The notes beneath the pieces are model-generated. The model had not been told where the DNA came from. It searched no databases and worked only from the letters and a program-made list of their open reading frames with translations. Below are positions 51,173-62,953 of a DNA stretch of 64,000 nucleotides, one piece after another. Made by a program: the position numbers and the translations under genes. This stretch comes from Nipponacmea schrenckii (lineage: Eukaryota; Mollusca; Gastropoda; Lottiidae), in the NCBI GenBank assembly GCA_030562195.1, contig CM060199.1:11738338-11802337 (forward strand), read 5' to 3'. Within the stretch, counting starts at the first letter, position 1. The number at the start of each line of letters is the position of its first letter.

Positions 51173-52640
51173 ACGGCTATAATTTGGTCCGTATTTAATC
51201 AAAACGCAGTTGAAGCCGTTATGCACTTCAACAACGGCTTCAATTTGGTCCGTATTTAATCCAAACGCAGTTGAAGCCGTTATGCACTCAAACAACGGCT
51301 TCAATTTGGTCCGTATTTAATCAAAACGCAGTTGAAGCCGTTATGCACTCCAACAACGGCTTCAATTTGGTCCGTATTTAATCAAAACGCAGTTGAAGCC
51401 GTTATGCACTCCAACAACGGCTTCAATTTCGTCTGTATTTTAAGAAAACGCAGTTAAAGCCGTTGTTGAAGCCGTTATGCACTCCAACAACGGCTTCAAT
51501 TTGGTCCGTATTTAATCAAAACGCATTTGAAGCCGTTATGCACTCCAACAACGGCTTCAATTTCGTCCGTATTTAATCAAAACGCAGTTGAAGCCGTTAC
51601 GCACTCCAACAACGGATTCAATTTCGTCTGTTTTTTAAGAAAACGCAGTTGAGGCCGTTATGAAATCCAACAAGGGCTTCAATTTGGTCTGTAATTTAAT
51701 AAAACGCAGTTGAAGCCGTTATGCACTCCAACAACGGCTTCAATATCGTCTGTATTTAAACAAAACGCAGTTGAGGACGTTATGAAATCCAACAAGGGCT
51801 TCAATTTGGTCTGTATTTTAATAAAACGCAGTTGAAGCCGTTATGCACTCCAACAACGGCTTCAAATTCGGCTGTATTTAAACGAAAAGCAGTTGAGGAC
51901 GTTATGAAATCCAACAACGGCTTCAATTTGGTCTGTATTTTAAGAAAACGCAGTTAAAGCCGTTGTTGAAGCCGTTATGCACTCCAACAACGGCTTCAAT
52001 TTCGTCCGTATTTAAACAAAACGCAGTTGAGGACGTTATGAAATCCAACAAGGGCTTCAATTTGGTCTGTATTTTAATAAAACGCAGTTGAAGCCGTTAT
52101 GCACTCCAACAACGGCTTCAAATTCGGCTGTATTTAAACGAAAAGCAGTTGAGGACGTTATGAAATCCAACAACGGCTTCAATTTGGTCTGTATTTTAAG
52201 AAAACGCAGTTAAAGCCGTTGTTGAAGCCGTTATGCACTCCAACAACGGCTTCAATTTCGTCCGTATTTAATCAAAACGCAGTTGAAGCCGTTATGCACT
52301 TCAACAACAGCTTCAATTTGGTCCGTATTTAATCCAAACGCAGTTGAAGCCGTTGTGCACTTCAACAACGGGTTCAATTTGGTCCGTATTTAATCAAAAC
52401 GCAGTTGAAGCCGTTATGCACTCCAACAACGGCTTCAATTTGGTCCGTATTTAATCAAAACGCAGTTGAGGCCGTTATGAAATCCAACAAGGGCTTCAAT
52501 TTGGTCTGTAATTTAATAAAACGCAGTTGAAGCCGTTATGCACTCCAACAACGGCTTCAAATTCGGCTGTATTTAAACGAAAAGCAGTTGAGGACGTTAT
52601 GAAATCCAACAACGGCTTCAAATTGGTCCGCATTTAATCA
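51173..52640 (+). repeat. 61-bp minisatellite with built-in hairpin, about 24 copies
   Basis: The unit runs AACGGCTTCAATTTGGTCCG, TATTTAATCAAAACGCAGTT, GAAGCCGTTATGCACTCCAA, C. Each unit junction contains TTGAAGCCGTT and its reverse complement AACGGCTTCAA about 12 nt apart, so every repeat can form an 11-bp stem. A 12-bp insertion variant (AAAGCCGTTGTTGAAGCCG) occurs near 51457, 51956 and 52212. The variant AACGAAAAGCAG recurs at 51881, 52137 and 52576, showing block duplications of about 256 bp. Confidence 0.95.
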
Positions 52641-53527
52641 AAACAGAATATACAGGCATATCTTATTCAAAAAGGCTGTGGTCTTAATCTAATTAGTACG
52701 AAACTTTATTAAAGAATATGACAAACAAAAGAGAAATTAAGATAAAGATTGATGGAAATACAATATGAGAGACTTAAAAATAATGCGAGCAAAATTACAA
52801 AATATAGCCGATAAAACCTTTGTGTTTAGGTAGGATGTTCTTTGAATGCCCAAACCTATTAAAAATGCAATCTTAGCACGTTTAAAATGAAAATAATTAT
52901 AATCTTGCCAAAATCAAAGATTCTTAAATCCGAAAGAGTTTAAACCAAAGTTAAAGTAAGCCTACGTGTATTTTACGTAGCCTAATAAAGACATTTTCAA
53001 AACATTTCTAGATAGCTTTATAAAGGAGAAATAAAAGAATAGATATAGTTAAGCGCTATCGAAGGCTCTTCTCTGAATGTCATCACAATGTACGATATTA
53101 TAACCTTAAAGGGATTCGAAAGAGGTTTTCTATGTGTGTAACGGAGTATGTCCATTTGAGACATTCAAGCTGTCCGTCCGTTGCCCGTGGTTCCTGTTAT
53201 TCTAGAAAACGTAACCGGATGTGACGTTTTCTGTGAGACGTTTCGAGTCTAGGATGATTGCGTACAAGGCGTTATACATAGAGTTATTATAACTCTATGA
53301 CGTTATACCACATGGTAGGCTATATATAACGCCTTTTACGCGATCATCCAAGTCACTCAACGTCCCACAGTTGACGTCATTACATGGCTACGTTTTTCAG
53401 GGAAAAACAGGAACCACGGGCATCGGTGGAAAGTTTGAAACTTGTAATCTTTCTAAATATGATTATAATCTATGTAACTGAAGCGTACTTCTCAACATTT
53501 ATAAAATATTTATAATAGATCTTCATC
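52641..53527. other. Spacer between the two inverted minisatellite arrays
   Basis: AT-rich, with no ORF of coding character. It contains the foldback element at 53183-53421. Confidence 0.5.
53183..53421. mobile_element. Foldback MITE-like element, 239 bp
   Basis: The ends are GCCCGTGGTTCCTGTT and its reverse complement AACAGGAACCACGGGC. Further matching blocks inside (GTAACC/GGCTAC, GATGATTGCGTA/GCGATCATC, AAGGCGTTATA/TATAACGCCTT) make arms of about 115 bp. The centre is a near-perfect small palindrome (ATAGAGTTA, TTA, TAACTCTAT). It has no coding capacity. Confidence 0.8.
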
Positions 53528-53813
53528 TTGAGGCCCTTGTTGGATTTCATAACGGCTGCAACTGCGTTTTATTAAAATACAGACCAAATTGAAGCCATTG
53601 TTGGATTTCATAACGGCCTCAACTGCGTTTCGTTTAAATACAGACCAAATTGAAGCCATTGTTGGATTTCATAACGGCCTCAACTGCGTTTCGTTTAAAT
53701 ACAGACGATATTGAAGCCGTTGTTGGAGTTCATAACGGCTTCAACTGCGTTTTATTAAAATACAGACCGAATTGAAGCCGTTGTTGGAGTGCATAACGGA
53801 TTCAATTGTGTTT
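53528..53813 (-). repeat. 61-bp minisatellite, inverted copies (about 4.7)
   Basis: The same unit as the 51.2-52.6 kb array but reverse complemented (GAAGCCGTTGTTGGAGTTCA, then TAACGGCTTCAACTGCG). The units run directly up to the protease frame of the Gypsy remnant. With the left array this makes a large interrupted palindrome. Confidence 0.95.
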
Positions 53814-53846
53814 GTATATATATAGAGAGAGATACAGACCACTTTA

Positions 53847-55137
53847 ATGGGCTCGAAATCGTTTGTATGTATACAGACAAAGATAACGACGAATTACGTC
53901 ATTACCATAACTCCCCTTCGTTTGGAATTTGATGTTGCAAACAAGAGTTTTGGACATGATTTTCTAGTTGTTGATATGAAATTTAATGGTGTGTTAGGTA
54001 TAGATTTTATTCTGAAGCATAAATATAATATTGATATAACCGAGATGGCTCTGGTACAAGAACGCATTCCATTAACTACACAAACTACAGTCCCAACGTG
54101 TGCACTTGTCAAGCTTGCTAAAACTGTCAGGATACTGTCAGGGTATTGCTAGTGAAGATGTAGGTGCAGTTGCTATATTGCTAGAACCTGAAGACACATT
54201 GGTTAATAGGAAGTTGCTTTTGGCAAAATCTTTAGTTAATGGGAATAATATTAATATGTGCATTCTTAACATGAATAATAAGGCTGTTGAACTTCCTGTT
54301 GATAATATAATGGGTAGGGTAGAGGCAGTAACGGAATTAAACAAAATACACAGTGGTATCACGTCTCCGTCCGAACTGTACCCGAACATTTGAAATTCTC
54401 GGTTAAGGAGGCATCTGACAATTTAAATAGTGAAGAAGTTAAGAAGCTAGAGAAGTTTAAAGATATGTTTATGGACCCTGATGGACAGTTGGGTAAGACT
54501 AATTTGACAGAACATACCATTGACACTACCAATTACCTCAAATAAGTCAAATGTTAGAAAGTTTAGGAGGGGCTAAATTTTTTAGTACATTAGACTTGCC
54601 CAGTGGTTATTGGCATGTATAAACATGTCTGACGACGCTATGGAAAATACTGCTTTCACTACACATTGTGGATTTTTATTAGTTAAAAGTTATGCCATTT
54701 GGTCTCACTAATGCGCCAGCTACTTTTCAAAGGTTGATGTAACTGGTTTTGAAAGGTCTTCAATGGAAACAATGTTTGTGTTATATCGATGATATTATCA
54801 TATTTGGTTGTGACCTTGATACTGCACTTGCGAACTTAAAGTTGGTTTTCGACAGATTACGTGATGCCAATTTAAAACTTAAACCAAGTAAATGCAGGTT
54901 ATTCCGGACCTAAGTAACGTTTTTGTGTCTGCTTCTGGTATTGAGTGTGACCCGGAAAAAATAAAAGCTGTCAGTAAGTGGCCTGAACCCGAAAATTTAA
55001 AGGATGTTAAAAGTTTTCTTGGACTCTCCGGATACTATAGAAAATTTATCGAAGATTATGCTGCTATTACTAGTGCAAGAATTAAGTATTGTGCCGAAAC
55101 TTTCGAGGGTTTGACATACTGTGGACTGACTCTGTGA
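53847..55137 (+). pseudogene. Ty3/Gypsy-type protease and reverse transcriptase, decayed
   Basis: The protease-like part (53847-54152) includes GVLGIDFILKHKYNID, typical of Gypsy aspartic proteases, but the catalytic DTG motif is not seen. The linker (54100-54540) shifts frame and includes a KLEKFKDMF block and LTEHTIDT, then a stop. The RT part has [17 protein letters not shown] (motif A) and CYIDDIIIFG (catalytic YxDD-type motif, about 54782). After a further shift comes KIKAVSKWPEPENLKDVKSF, then LGLSGYYRKFI (54950-55060), the connection region. Several stops and shifts are visible, and the RNase H and integrase are missing. The pol sequence stops where the right LTR-like segment begins. 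It is inactive. Confidence 0.85.
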
Positions 55138-55142
55138 CTTGA

Positions 55143-55334
55143 GTTGTGCGATACGGAGGTTTTGACGGACTTCGTTCTATCCACAACTCTTGTAATCCCG
55201 TAAATATGTTACGGTGTAGGGCCTGTTTTATGGTGTAGTGTTGTAGTTTTGTATGTGTAGATGTTAGTTTTGTCTATAATAAAACTTGTAAGTTGTGTTC
55301 TTCTTTCATTTATTTCCTTGCAATTCACAGCATT
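55143..55334 (+). repeat. LTR-like segment, right copy
   Basis: Matches 50881-51070. It carries a short extra segment (ACGGTGTAGGGCCTG) and other small differences. It follows the truncated pol almost directly, so integrase and the LTR 5' part were lost by deletion. Confidence 0.85.
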
Positions 55335-58057
55335 CTGAACCTGGAATGTATGTAGGGGGGATCGGGTCACTGTGTCGCACTTAGAAGCCGAAACCCCCTG
55401 CTACACCTTTAATAACATCTGATATGCTAAAACTACCTTTTCCGAAGATGAATCGTAGCTGTATGGAACACGTAGAAAAACCTAATAAACAATTCTCTAG
55501 TCTATTTGTGACATTTCACCATGTGTTAATTCATTTTCTATTTTTAACGAAAGATATGTAGACGTATATACAAGATATAAAAAAAAACTAAGGACTTAAA
55601 CAACATTTAAATGGCGTGAATTAAAAATTTTAATGGCAAAAGTGCAAGAATTAAGTATTGTGCCGAAGGCATTACACAATAAAATGGCATGTCAAAATAT
55701 CAAGTTTATGTATTTCTAAACTTTGACAAACGTTAACAAAGTCTTTTAACATTCCTTGATACCAACTGAGCTGACGGATGTATAGAACCCACAACTACCA
55801 TTTGTTCGAAGGGGGTCAAAAATAAAAATATGAGTAATGACATGTCTGACGTATTCTTGATCATTAGGACTTCCGAAGAAGAACTAAGATGGTTTCGAAA
55901 ATACGCCGCAAGGAGTTCTACATCCTGCTTTCCTGCATGGACATAAAAGACATTTTTAAAAATACATATGTAAAAAGATATATTTCATATGGACTGATTG
56001 AATCCAGACCGAGGTTTGAGAGGAAATATGCACCTCTGTATATTATGAGAGATAGACATGTAATGATATTCAGAATGACTTTCAAATTTCTAGTATTCTG
56101 TACCGATTCGGGTGTGCCATAATGGAAACCTTGCCAGGACACCATCAGTTACTTACTTTTTGTCACTTTCCAACTGTCTAGGGATTTTTCAATACACAGC
56201 CTGTTCCAAAATGAACACAAACATGATTCAATAAAGCTATGTGTCAAATTTAATCATTTGAAAAATGAAAGACAGGACATTGATTATTTAGCAATGTATT
56301 TAGATGTTAAAAATTTACATACACATGAATTGACAAAAAAAGCACCCAATTTATGTTTTACTAGCAGTTTTAGATCAATGATAGTAAATATAAACTGACT
56401 GCTGAGTCAAGCTGAAGACTAAGACGATAGACAAGCCTACATTACAATGTCACTTGTGTTATAAAAATCACTTATTGTGGAACTTATTTTGACTACAAAA
56501 GGTTAGTAATAACAAAAATCAAGTTAACAGATGCTCTTTTAATGTCAAAAATAAATAACTAAAAACATTAACTTGCAATGTTATGTTTTAAAATGTTTTT
56601 TACTTTTTTGAATAAAGCAAGCATTTTGAAATCTTTCAAGCTACCCTTCCTCCCTATTCATAAACATAACCAAGCAAATTCAACAACATATCATTAGAAT
56701 ATGAATACAAACATTTTCATTCCTTCAAAAACACAATATAATAAGAAAACCATTAGATGAAAATACAGATCCAGATATACTAAGTTTTCCACCGAAGCCA
56801 TCCAAGGCGAGGAAACCATAGAAAACACAAGTAAATACAACACTAAATTTGTTTTCAGACTGAGAAAATAAACAATCTTAACAAATGGGTCAAGGGGGAA
56901 AAGTGTTATATGATATGTTAAACAGTCCAATATCACAGAAATATACCAATAAGAGCACAGACCAAGAAAGAATGATACCCAAATGAAGTCCAAAAGCATT
57001 ACAAGCAACATAAACAGTATTCAACTTTTACATATTGAGTTGGTTACATGTTGATTCTACCTCAAAACAGAATAGACTGTTGTTATGAAGGGATAAACCC
57101 ACACCCTATATCTAGATCTCTAAGTGTATCTCTGATATCTATTCTTGAAAATGGGACAAGGGGTGGAAGAAGTAAGAAAGATATTCAAAAGGAAATCACT
57201 TGCATGATACGATATAAATATCAACCAAAATATGGAGTTTACCATAAGGAAAGTAATTCAGATCCAAGAATTATATTGTCCCATTAATAAAACTGTTTTC
57301 ACAAAATATTGTGTAAATATAGCATGATCTCATAAAAAACACATGTTAATAGATAAATAACTTGCATCAACCTGACAAAAACACACAAATAATAATAATT
57401 ATAAACAATTATGTAATATTTGACAGTATTATGCACATGATTATATATATGAGGGCTGACATGGGTTAGAAACCAACTCTTAACCTAATAATAAAGCAAT
57501 ATCCTTTAGTTAGAGAAGCAATGTTACTAAGTAGCACCATGTGACTGTATTTATGCATGTATTCTTTGATGAAATAAAGAACAATGAATAATGGCTAGTA
57601 ACAATTTTAGCTATGGACAAACATCATTGTAATGATTTTTCCAAGAATGTTTGCAATTATTTACAGTTGTGCTCCTGGGAATAATGGCGTAAGATGCCAT
57701 GTTCAAGCCTTCAGTCTTTCACACACAGACTGATGTTAGAATTGTAGTTTCCAGGGAAAATTCCAGAAGGCTATCAGTATCTATACAATACGTAGCAAAG
57801 TCCAATGGCACTTGGTAAACAGAAAAGAAGCAATAATTTGTTGGCAAATAATCAAGGAACGATCAGCTCTGCTATAGTAGTATAGAATTCACACATGATT
57901 TAGAATGACAAACCAATATAAGAGTTTTTGCATCACCTGATACACATATACTTATGACCTCATGGTTGATCTTTCCTATTCCTGAATGAATTTTTGAAAC
58001 TTTTATCAAAATACCAATAAATAAATAATTAATATAACCCTAGAAATCACAGCTCTG
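55335..58057. other. Intergenic and SETD3 3' flank
   Basis: No supported gene. A 77-codon plus-strand frame at 55889-56122 is open but unrecognised. The right part presumably holds the SETD3 3' UTR, which is transcribed leftwards. Confidence 0.4.
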
Positions 58058-61000
58058 TCATTTTTCTCCTTCAGAAAACTTCTGAGAACAATATTCTACT
58101 GTGGAAGATAAGATCTGTTTTTCACCAATACGTAATTGTAGAGCCATTTGATGCGGCACTGTTAAATCTTTCCCAGAATTCAATTCTGCTTGATCCTCCT
58201 GGAATAATAACACAGGGGAAAAATAAAAGATAGGCACTTGGCTTTTGATTTGTGCTTGAATTAAATAAAATATCTTGGCTAAATTCAAGCAATATGCTTT
58301 TCTGGTTGACAGAAAATGATCAGTGAAATAAAATTTTAAAATATTTAATTTTGATATCAATAACAGAATGGCATTACAGAACTCAATCAGGGGTGGAATT
58401 ATGGGACATAAAATATTTCTTTATCAATGTAAAACCAGTGACTGACTACAGTTGTATTATTATCAACAAAGAAAAGCAGGATTTGTACTAAGACCTGAAC
58501 AGTGGTGGAATATGTTTTTAATAACAAAGAAGCTCTTGTCTGTAGAAATGACCAAACTTTTTTCTCATTTTCAGCACATATAGGCTTTTCTTCATCTTTT
58601 AAATTTTCTAACATCTCCATTGTAACATTCCCTCCAAATTTTTCTCTTAATAATGCTGAAAATTGGAATAAAATTGAATGGAGTATTAAGTCCTACCCTA
58701 ATGAAGACGGGCAATGCCATGCAGTGTGCAATGAGGGAAATTTTGTCAGGACAGGGCATTTGCCTACTCATTTTAGCAATTTCGAACTGTAGAGGGGTCT
58801 TTAAAAGTGCACAGCCTGTAGCACACTGTAGGAAACTAAGTTGATTAATTTGAATATATTGTCTTGACCTATTCTTGCTGGAATTGAACCCTAAAAGAAT
58901 ATTATATATTTGTGCACCCCCTTAACCATATTCTTATGAACTATTATTCATGACAGCATGAAAAAGATCATTTCTAACCATCATCAGCTGTGAAGATTCT
59001 CAGGAAGGCCAATAACTCTCCATCAACTGGAAATTGTCCTTTGTGGAGAAAAAATGATCTTGACCTGAAAATTTATAGGGAGAAAAATTGGTGTGATTAT
59101 TAAGATAACTGTCAATTGAATTTTACTGAGGAGATTGATTTCTCAATTGTGTTTTCTTTTCTCAAATGTTAACTAGATAAAGTGTATGCTTGATACTAAT
59201 CAATGTCAAAAGATTTTGGAATGATAAATAAAGCTACTTACGGTGAAATACCAATCTGGCCTAGAATATCTGACTTAGTTTGAAATAATGTGTCTGTTTT
59301 ACTGATACCTACAATAGAAAGCCAACATAATATACATTTAAAAATAAAAGCCCCACTAAACTAGGTTTTGGATATGTTGATACTGTATTTGACAAATTTG
59401 TTGTTCTTTCAACTGAAAATATCCACACAAACTTTCACAAATTGGGATTTATTAGCCCACAACCTTATCTAACTCTTCCAAAATCTACAGTAAAACCAAA
59501 ACATTGTCGATATATCTTTATGATAGGTTTAAGTAATATTCTACTATACATCCTTACAAAGGAAAAATAGACTACATTACTGTATTGCTTGATAAAGCTT
59601 CCTGTATGTTAAACTGTTGTTGAAAATTAAAGAAAAGCAGAATATCCATAATAGTGTTCTTTCTTATCTAATGCTCTATCTACTTCTAAATGTCATTTAA
59701 AGATTATAGCCCATATATTGATTGATACAATGAAAAGACTTCACTTACCAAGTTTAATACAGACTCTATCATGCTCATTCTCTGGATAAACAAAGCCATT
59801 ATGTATCATAAATTCAGCGTTGGATCTTGCTCCATAAAATATATACACTTGTTCTCCTGCTTCAAAATCACGTAAAGCATAACACTCACTCACATTTTTC
59901 TCAACATTAAAATCAGACGTATACTGAAACCAAAGATATTCACTTAAACCACACATGGCATAGAGTTTGAGGCTTTACTTATGAATCAAATAGCAATAGA
60001 CTTAATAAAAGATTAAATTTCAAAGTTAAGTAGATCACATTACATGTAAGAGCAATAATTGCAGTGCGTTCTATCGAACGCACTGCTTTGTTTTCGAAAT
60101 GTTTTTTTTTTTTTCGAATTCTGCTCAGAGTGCCCAGCCAAAACTACATGTGCCACGTACGAACTGTTAACATTTCTCCCGCAAATGTCGCGAAACTAAA
60201 TCATATGAATATATTTTCACGTCATTTTGACCAACCGGAAATGACGTACGACGCTATGTCAAACTTTAGGTTTTATCTCATTAGCGAAGCTAGTTTTTAA
60301 TCAATGTGGATTGTGTTTTTTTTGTTTATTACTTTTATTCTTTGTTAAAAAAATAGCACTTTCAAACTTTCAAATTTTTGAACTTTGTCGCTGACTTTTT
60401 TAATTATAATTTTTGCGTTTTTTCAACTTCTACATTTTTATTTCGATCGATCTGAAAGTTTTCAGATATATATATATTTTGATTGCAAACTATAATAAAT
60501 TTTAAAAATTTTGATACAACTTCCGGTTTTAATGTTATTTGCTCTTAAAGTTGAAATTTGCACTTCTGGAATATTGAAAATATTTGAAAAATGTCTTTTG
60601 CAATAAGCTAGAATTGTTCAATTAATGATGTTAAATTTGAAAAATCCGAACCGGAAGTAACGGATCAGCCGCCATTTTGATATGTCTAACTTTTGTAAAA
60701 CTAAAAATTCAGGCTCAGGTTTAAATTAACTTTGCATAATTTTCGGGTTTCTGCAAACGACAATCGATTGCACAAAAAAGTATGGGAAGGGATTTTTGAA
60801 TTTCGACTTTGCTTTTCCTTTATTTCCGGTTGAAATTTTTCAGTAATAGTCAAAACTTTTAAAGGTCATATTTTGCCATATTGACCTTTGGTGACCTTGT
60901 GACCTGAACAAAAGTTATTGCCCTTGATTAAATCTGCCCAATGGTATCTTCACTTTTGTTGTCCGGTGTTCACTTACGGTTTTTTAGCCAATTGAAAAGC

Positions 61001-62807
61001 ACAAATTTTAACTTTAAAGAGCTCTATCACGTGACCTAATTTACATAGGACAGAATTTTTTACATATTCCTTTTACGTTTAATGTCATCTTTCCATTAAT
61101 ATATCACACTTGGTATTTTTATCAAAATTGCGCGTTTAAAAATTTCAAAATTCTGTCATTTCTTCTATACTAACTGTGCGTGTTTTTCTTTAAATCGAAA
61201 TAGAGTCTCAGGGGATAATTCGATTTGTGTTATTTTGATGTATATAGAATCTATAACCGATTGCCGAAATATATATGTAAACCGATTTTTGAATTGTGAT
61301 TTTGATTTTGATTTTTTAACGATTAAAATTTTAAAAAACTTTGAAGGGTTGTATATTGTGACGTTGACCTTTGACGAATTTTTGACTGTACAAATATGAT
61401 AGCTCTCGAGAAGTTCTATCCAATGATATATAAAGCTTTATTGTAAGATATATACTTCCGCTTTTATCGCCATTTGAAAATTGCGAATTTTCCCTATAAA
61501 ACAATCTGTTTAATGTGTTGCATTTGGGCGACCTACAAGATATGAGTTTCAGCGATCTGAAATTATTTTTTAGTTTAATCGTTCTACATCCAGTTAAAAT
61601 GATTCAAAGTTGTTATGTATGTTTTTCCTGTTGTGGGTGATGTAAATATTGAATATTTGGAACGAAATTACAACCTTTAGAATTTTAAATTTTATCTCTT
61701 ATGCAACAATAATATACAGTTGAGTGGAATAATGGTCTAAGGGACGAAACTCTATTCAATATAAATTTTAAAATGTTAGGCCGCGCTATTTATGTGGTGT
61801 CTCAATGTTATACCCTGGCGACTTAAGACAACTTTAACCATTAGTGACCTTTCGATTTGTATATAGCTTCGACATTGTCTATCCAATGCTATATATATAT
61901 TTTTTGTACGATATCTACTTTTGGTTTCATCGCCATCTGAAAATTGCGAATCTAATATATAAAACAATCCACATTGTATTGGGTATTATTCTCTACGTTT
62001 AGGCGATTTACAAATATGAGTTTCGGCGATCCGGATATCTTTTTTAGATTAAACGACCCTCTATCCATTTTTTATTATGATTTTAACTTATTATCTATCT
62101 TAATTGATGATGAGGGCTAAGGATGGGGAAGGGCAAAGAGGGGAAAGGGGGAAAAAGAGGGGTATTTTCATAAACCTTTTTTGTCTTTTGCTTAACGAAC
62201 GAATCCCTGGATGGAACGCACTGCTTCAGTGCCGTTAGGCGTACGGCAATAATTGTATTTCTGGTTTTACATTAAAAATACAGGTTGATCAAATATAGAC
62301 GTCAAACTTCCACATTCTATAAGTTTACAAGTTTTCTGTGTCTAGTAGCAAATATTAGAAAAACACATAACACAACTTACATGTCCATTGGTATGATTGC
62401 ACATATCCCATAATGGTATCAACCCGAATGTCACCTTTGACCCCTCTTCTGTTGGTATTTGATTCTGACGTGTCATTACTGTAGAAACTGCCCATCTGTA
62501 TTCATCAAAGGTAAAGTTATTACAAATTGGAAGTTTATTGATGTACGGTTCTTGTTTCTGAAACAAAAATTCAATAGGACAAATTTTAACTTCCATTTTG
62601 TTTGGTTACAAATGAATCAGTAGAATGACCATAAATAATGCATTTCAATTATTAGAGTATGGGAGGTGAATTTTTTTTGTAAAGAGATGACACATGATGT
62701 AAAATCTGTTGTTTACACAAATATAAAGAAAGTATTAAATACCTGTAATAATCTGTAGAAATAAGCATACTGACGAGCTATATTTCTGTACTGACTTACA
62801 GCTTCAC
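58058..62807 (-). CDS. SETD3: SETD3, actin histidine N-methyltransferase (partial, 5' exons outside)
   Basis: Seven exons are visible: 62743-62807, 62381-62557, 59749-59923, 59242-59308, 58979-59064, 58495-58655 and 58058-58198. All phases agree. The earlier exons lie right of the window. SETD3 methylates His73 of actin in the cytoplasm. The SET domain core is present: ARQYAYFYRLLQ, DEYRWAVSTVMTRQNQIPT, IPLWDMCNHTNGH and EQVYIFYGARSNAEF. The Asn of RQNQ and the Trp of PLWD, reported to set specificity for actin histidine, are kept. The Rubisco LSMT substrate-binding part follows (ELLAFLRIF, TRASLLLKTYSTTV, MALQLRIGEKQIL). The protein ends soon after, without the long acidic tail of vertebrate SETD3. 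The terminal exon ends FSEGEK then TGA. Confidence 0.95.
60062..62245. mobile_element. 2.2-kb element with 10-bp target duplication in a SETD3 intron
   Basis: GCAATAATTG is found at 60052-60061 and 62246-62255, flanking the element. The left end is a perfect hairpin (GCAGTGCGTTC, TATC, GAACGCACTGC). The right end holds the inverted partner (GATGGAACGCACTGC, about 62211-62225) about 20 bp from the boundary. The interior is non-coding, with CTTCCGG and TGACCTTTGACC-like words. It holds an imperfect internal repeat about 470 bp apart (around 61380-61555 and 61850-62035). A 9-10 bp duplication would fit a Mutator-like non-autonomous transposon, but no transposase is present. Confidence 0.65.
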
Positions 62808-62834
62808 CTTCAAAATAAAATATATAGTTCAGCT

Positions 62835-62953
62835 ATGGATGGAATCCACCAGACATCTGTCATACATCCTGAACTCAATACTAAATTGACTATCAACTAC
62901 ACCAAACCAGATTTTGATAACCATCTCTCAATATGGATGGAATCCACCAGACA
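62835..62953. repeat. 21-bp direct repeat at the left edge of the second Penelope element
   Basis: The word ATGGATGGAATCCACCAGAC plus one base occurs at 62835 and again at 62933, 98 bp apart. The second copy lies inside the frame leading into the RT gene. Confidence 0.8.

Larger units (their letters stand above)
50881..55334 (+). mobile_element. Rearranged Ty3/Gypsy-like LTR retroelement remnant
   Basis: Two matching 190-bp end segments in the same orientation (50881-51070 and 55143-55334) enclose a broken pol on the plus strand, a gag zinc-knuckle fragment on the minus strand, and a 61-bp minisatellite in both orientations. No target-site duplication is visible, so the ends given are those of the matching segments and not proven termini. 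Confidence 0.75.

Noticed and set aside
51173..52640. CRISPR-like array with palindromic repeats
   Set aside because: The sequences between the palindromic arms are themselves repeated, not unique spacers, and no cas genes or prokaryotic context exist.
55889..56122. 77-codon plus-strand frame
   Set aside because: It is open on both strands, unrecognised, and has no splice or repeat context to support it as a gene.
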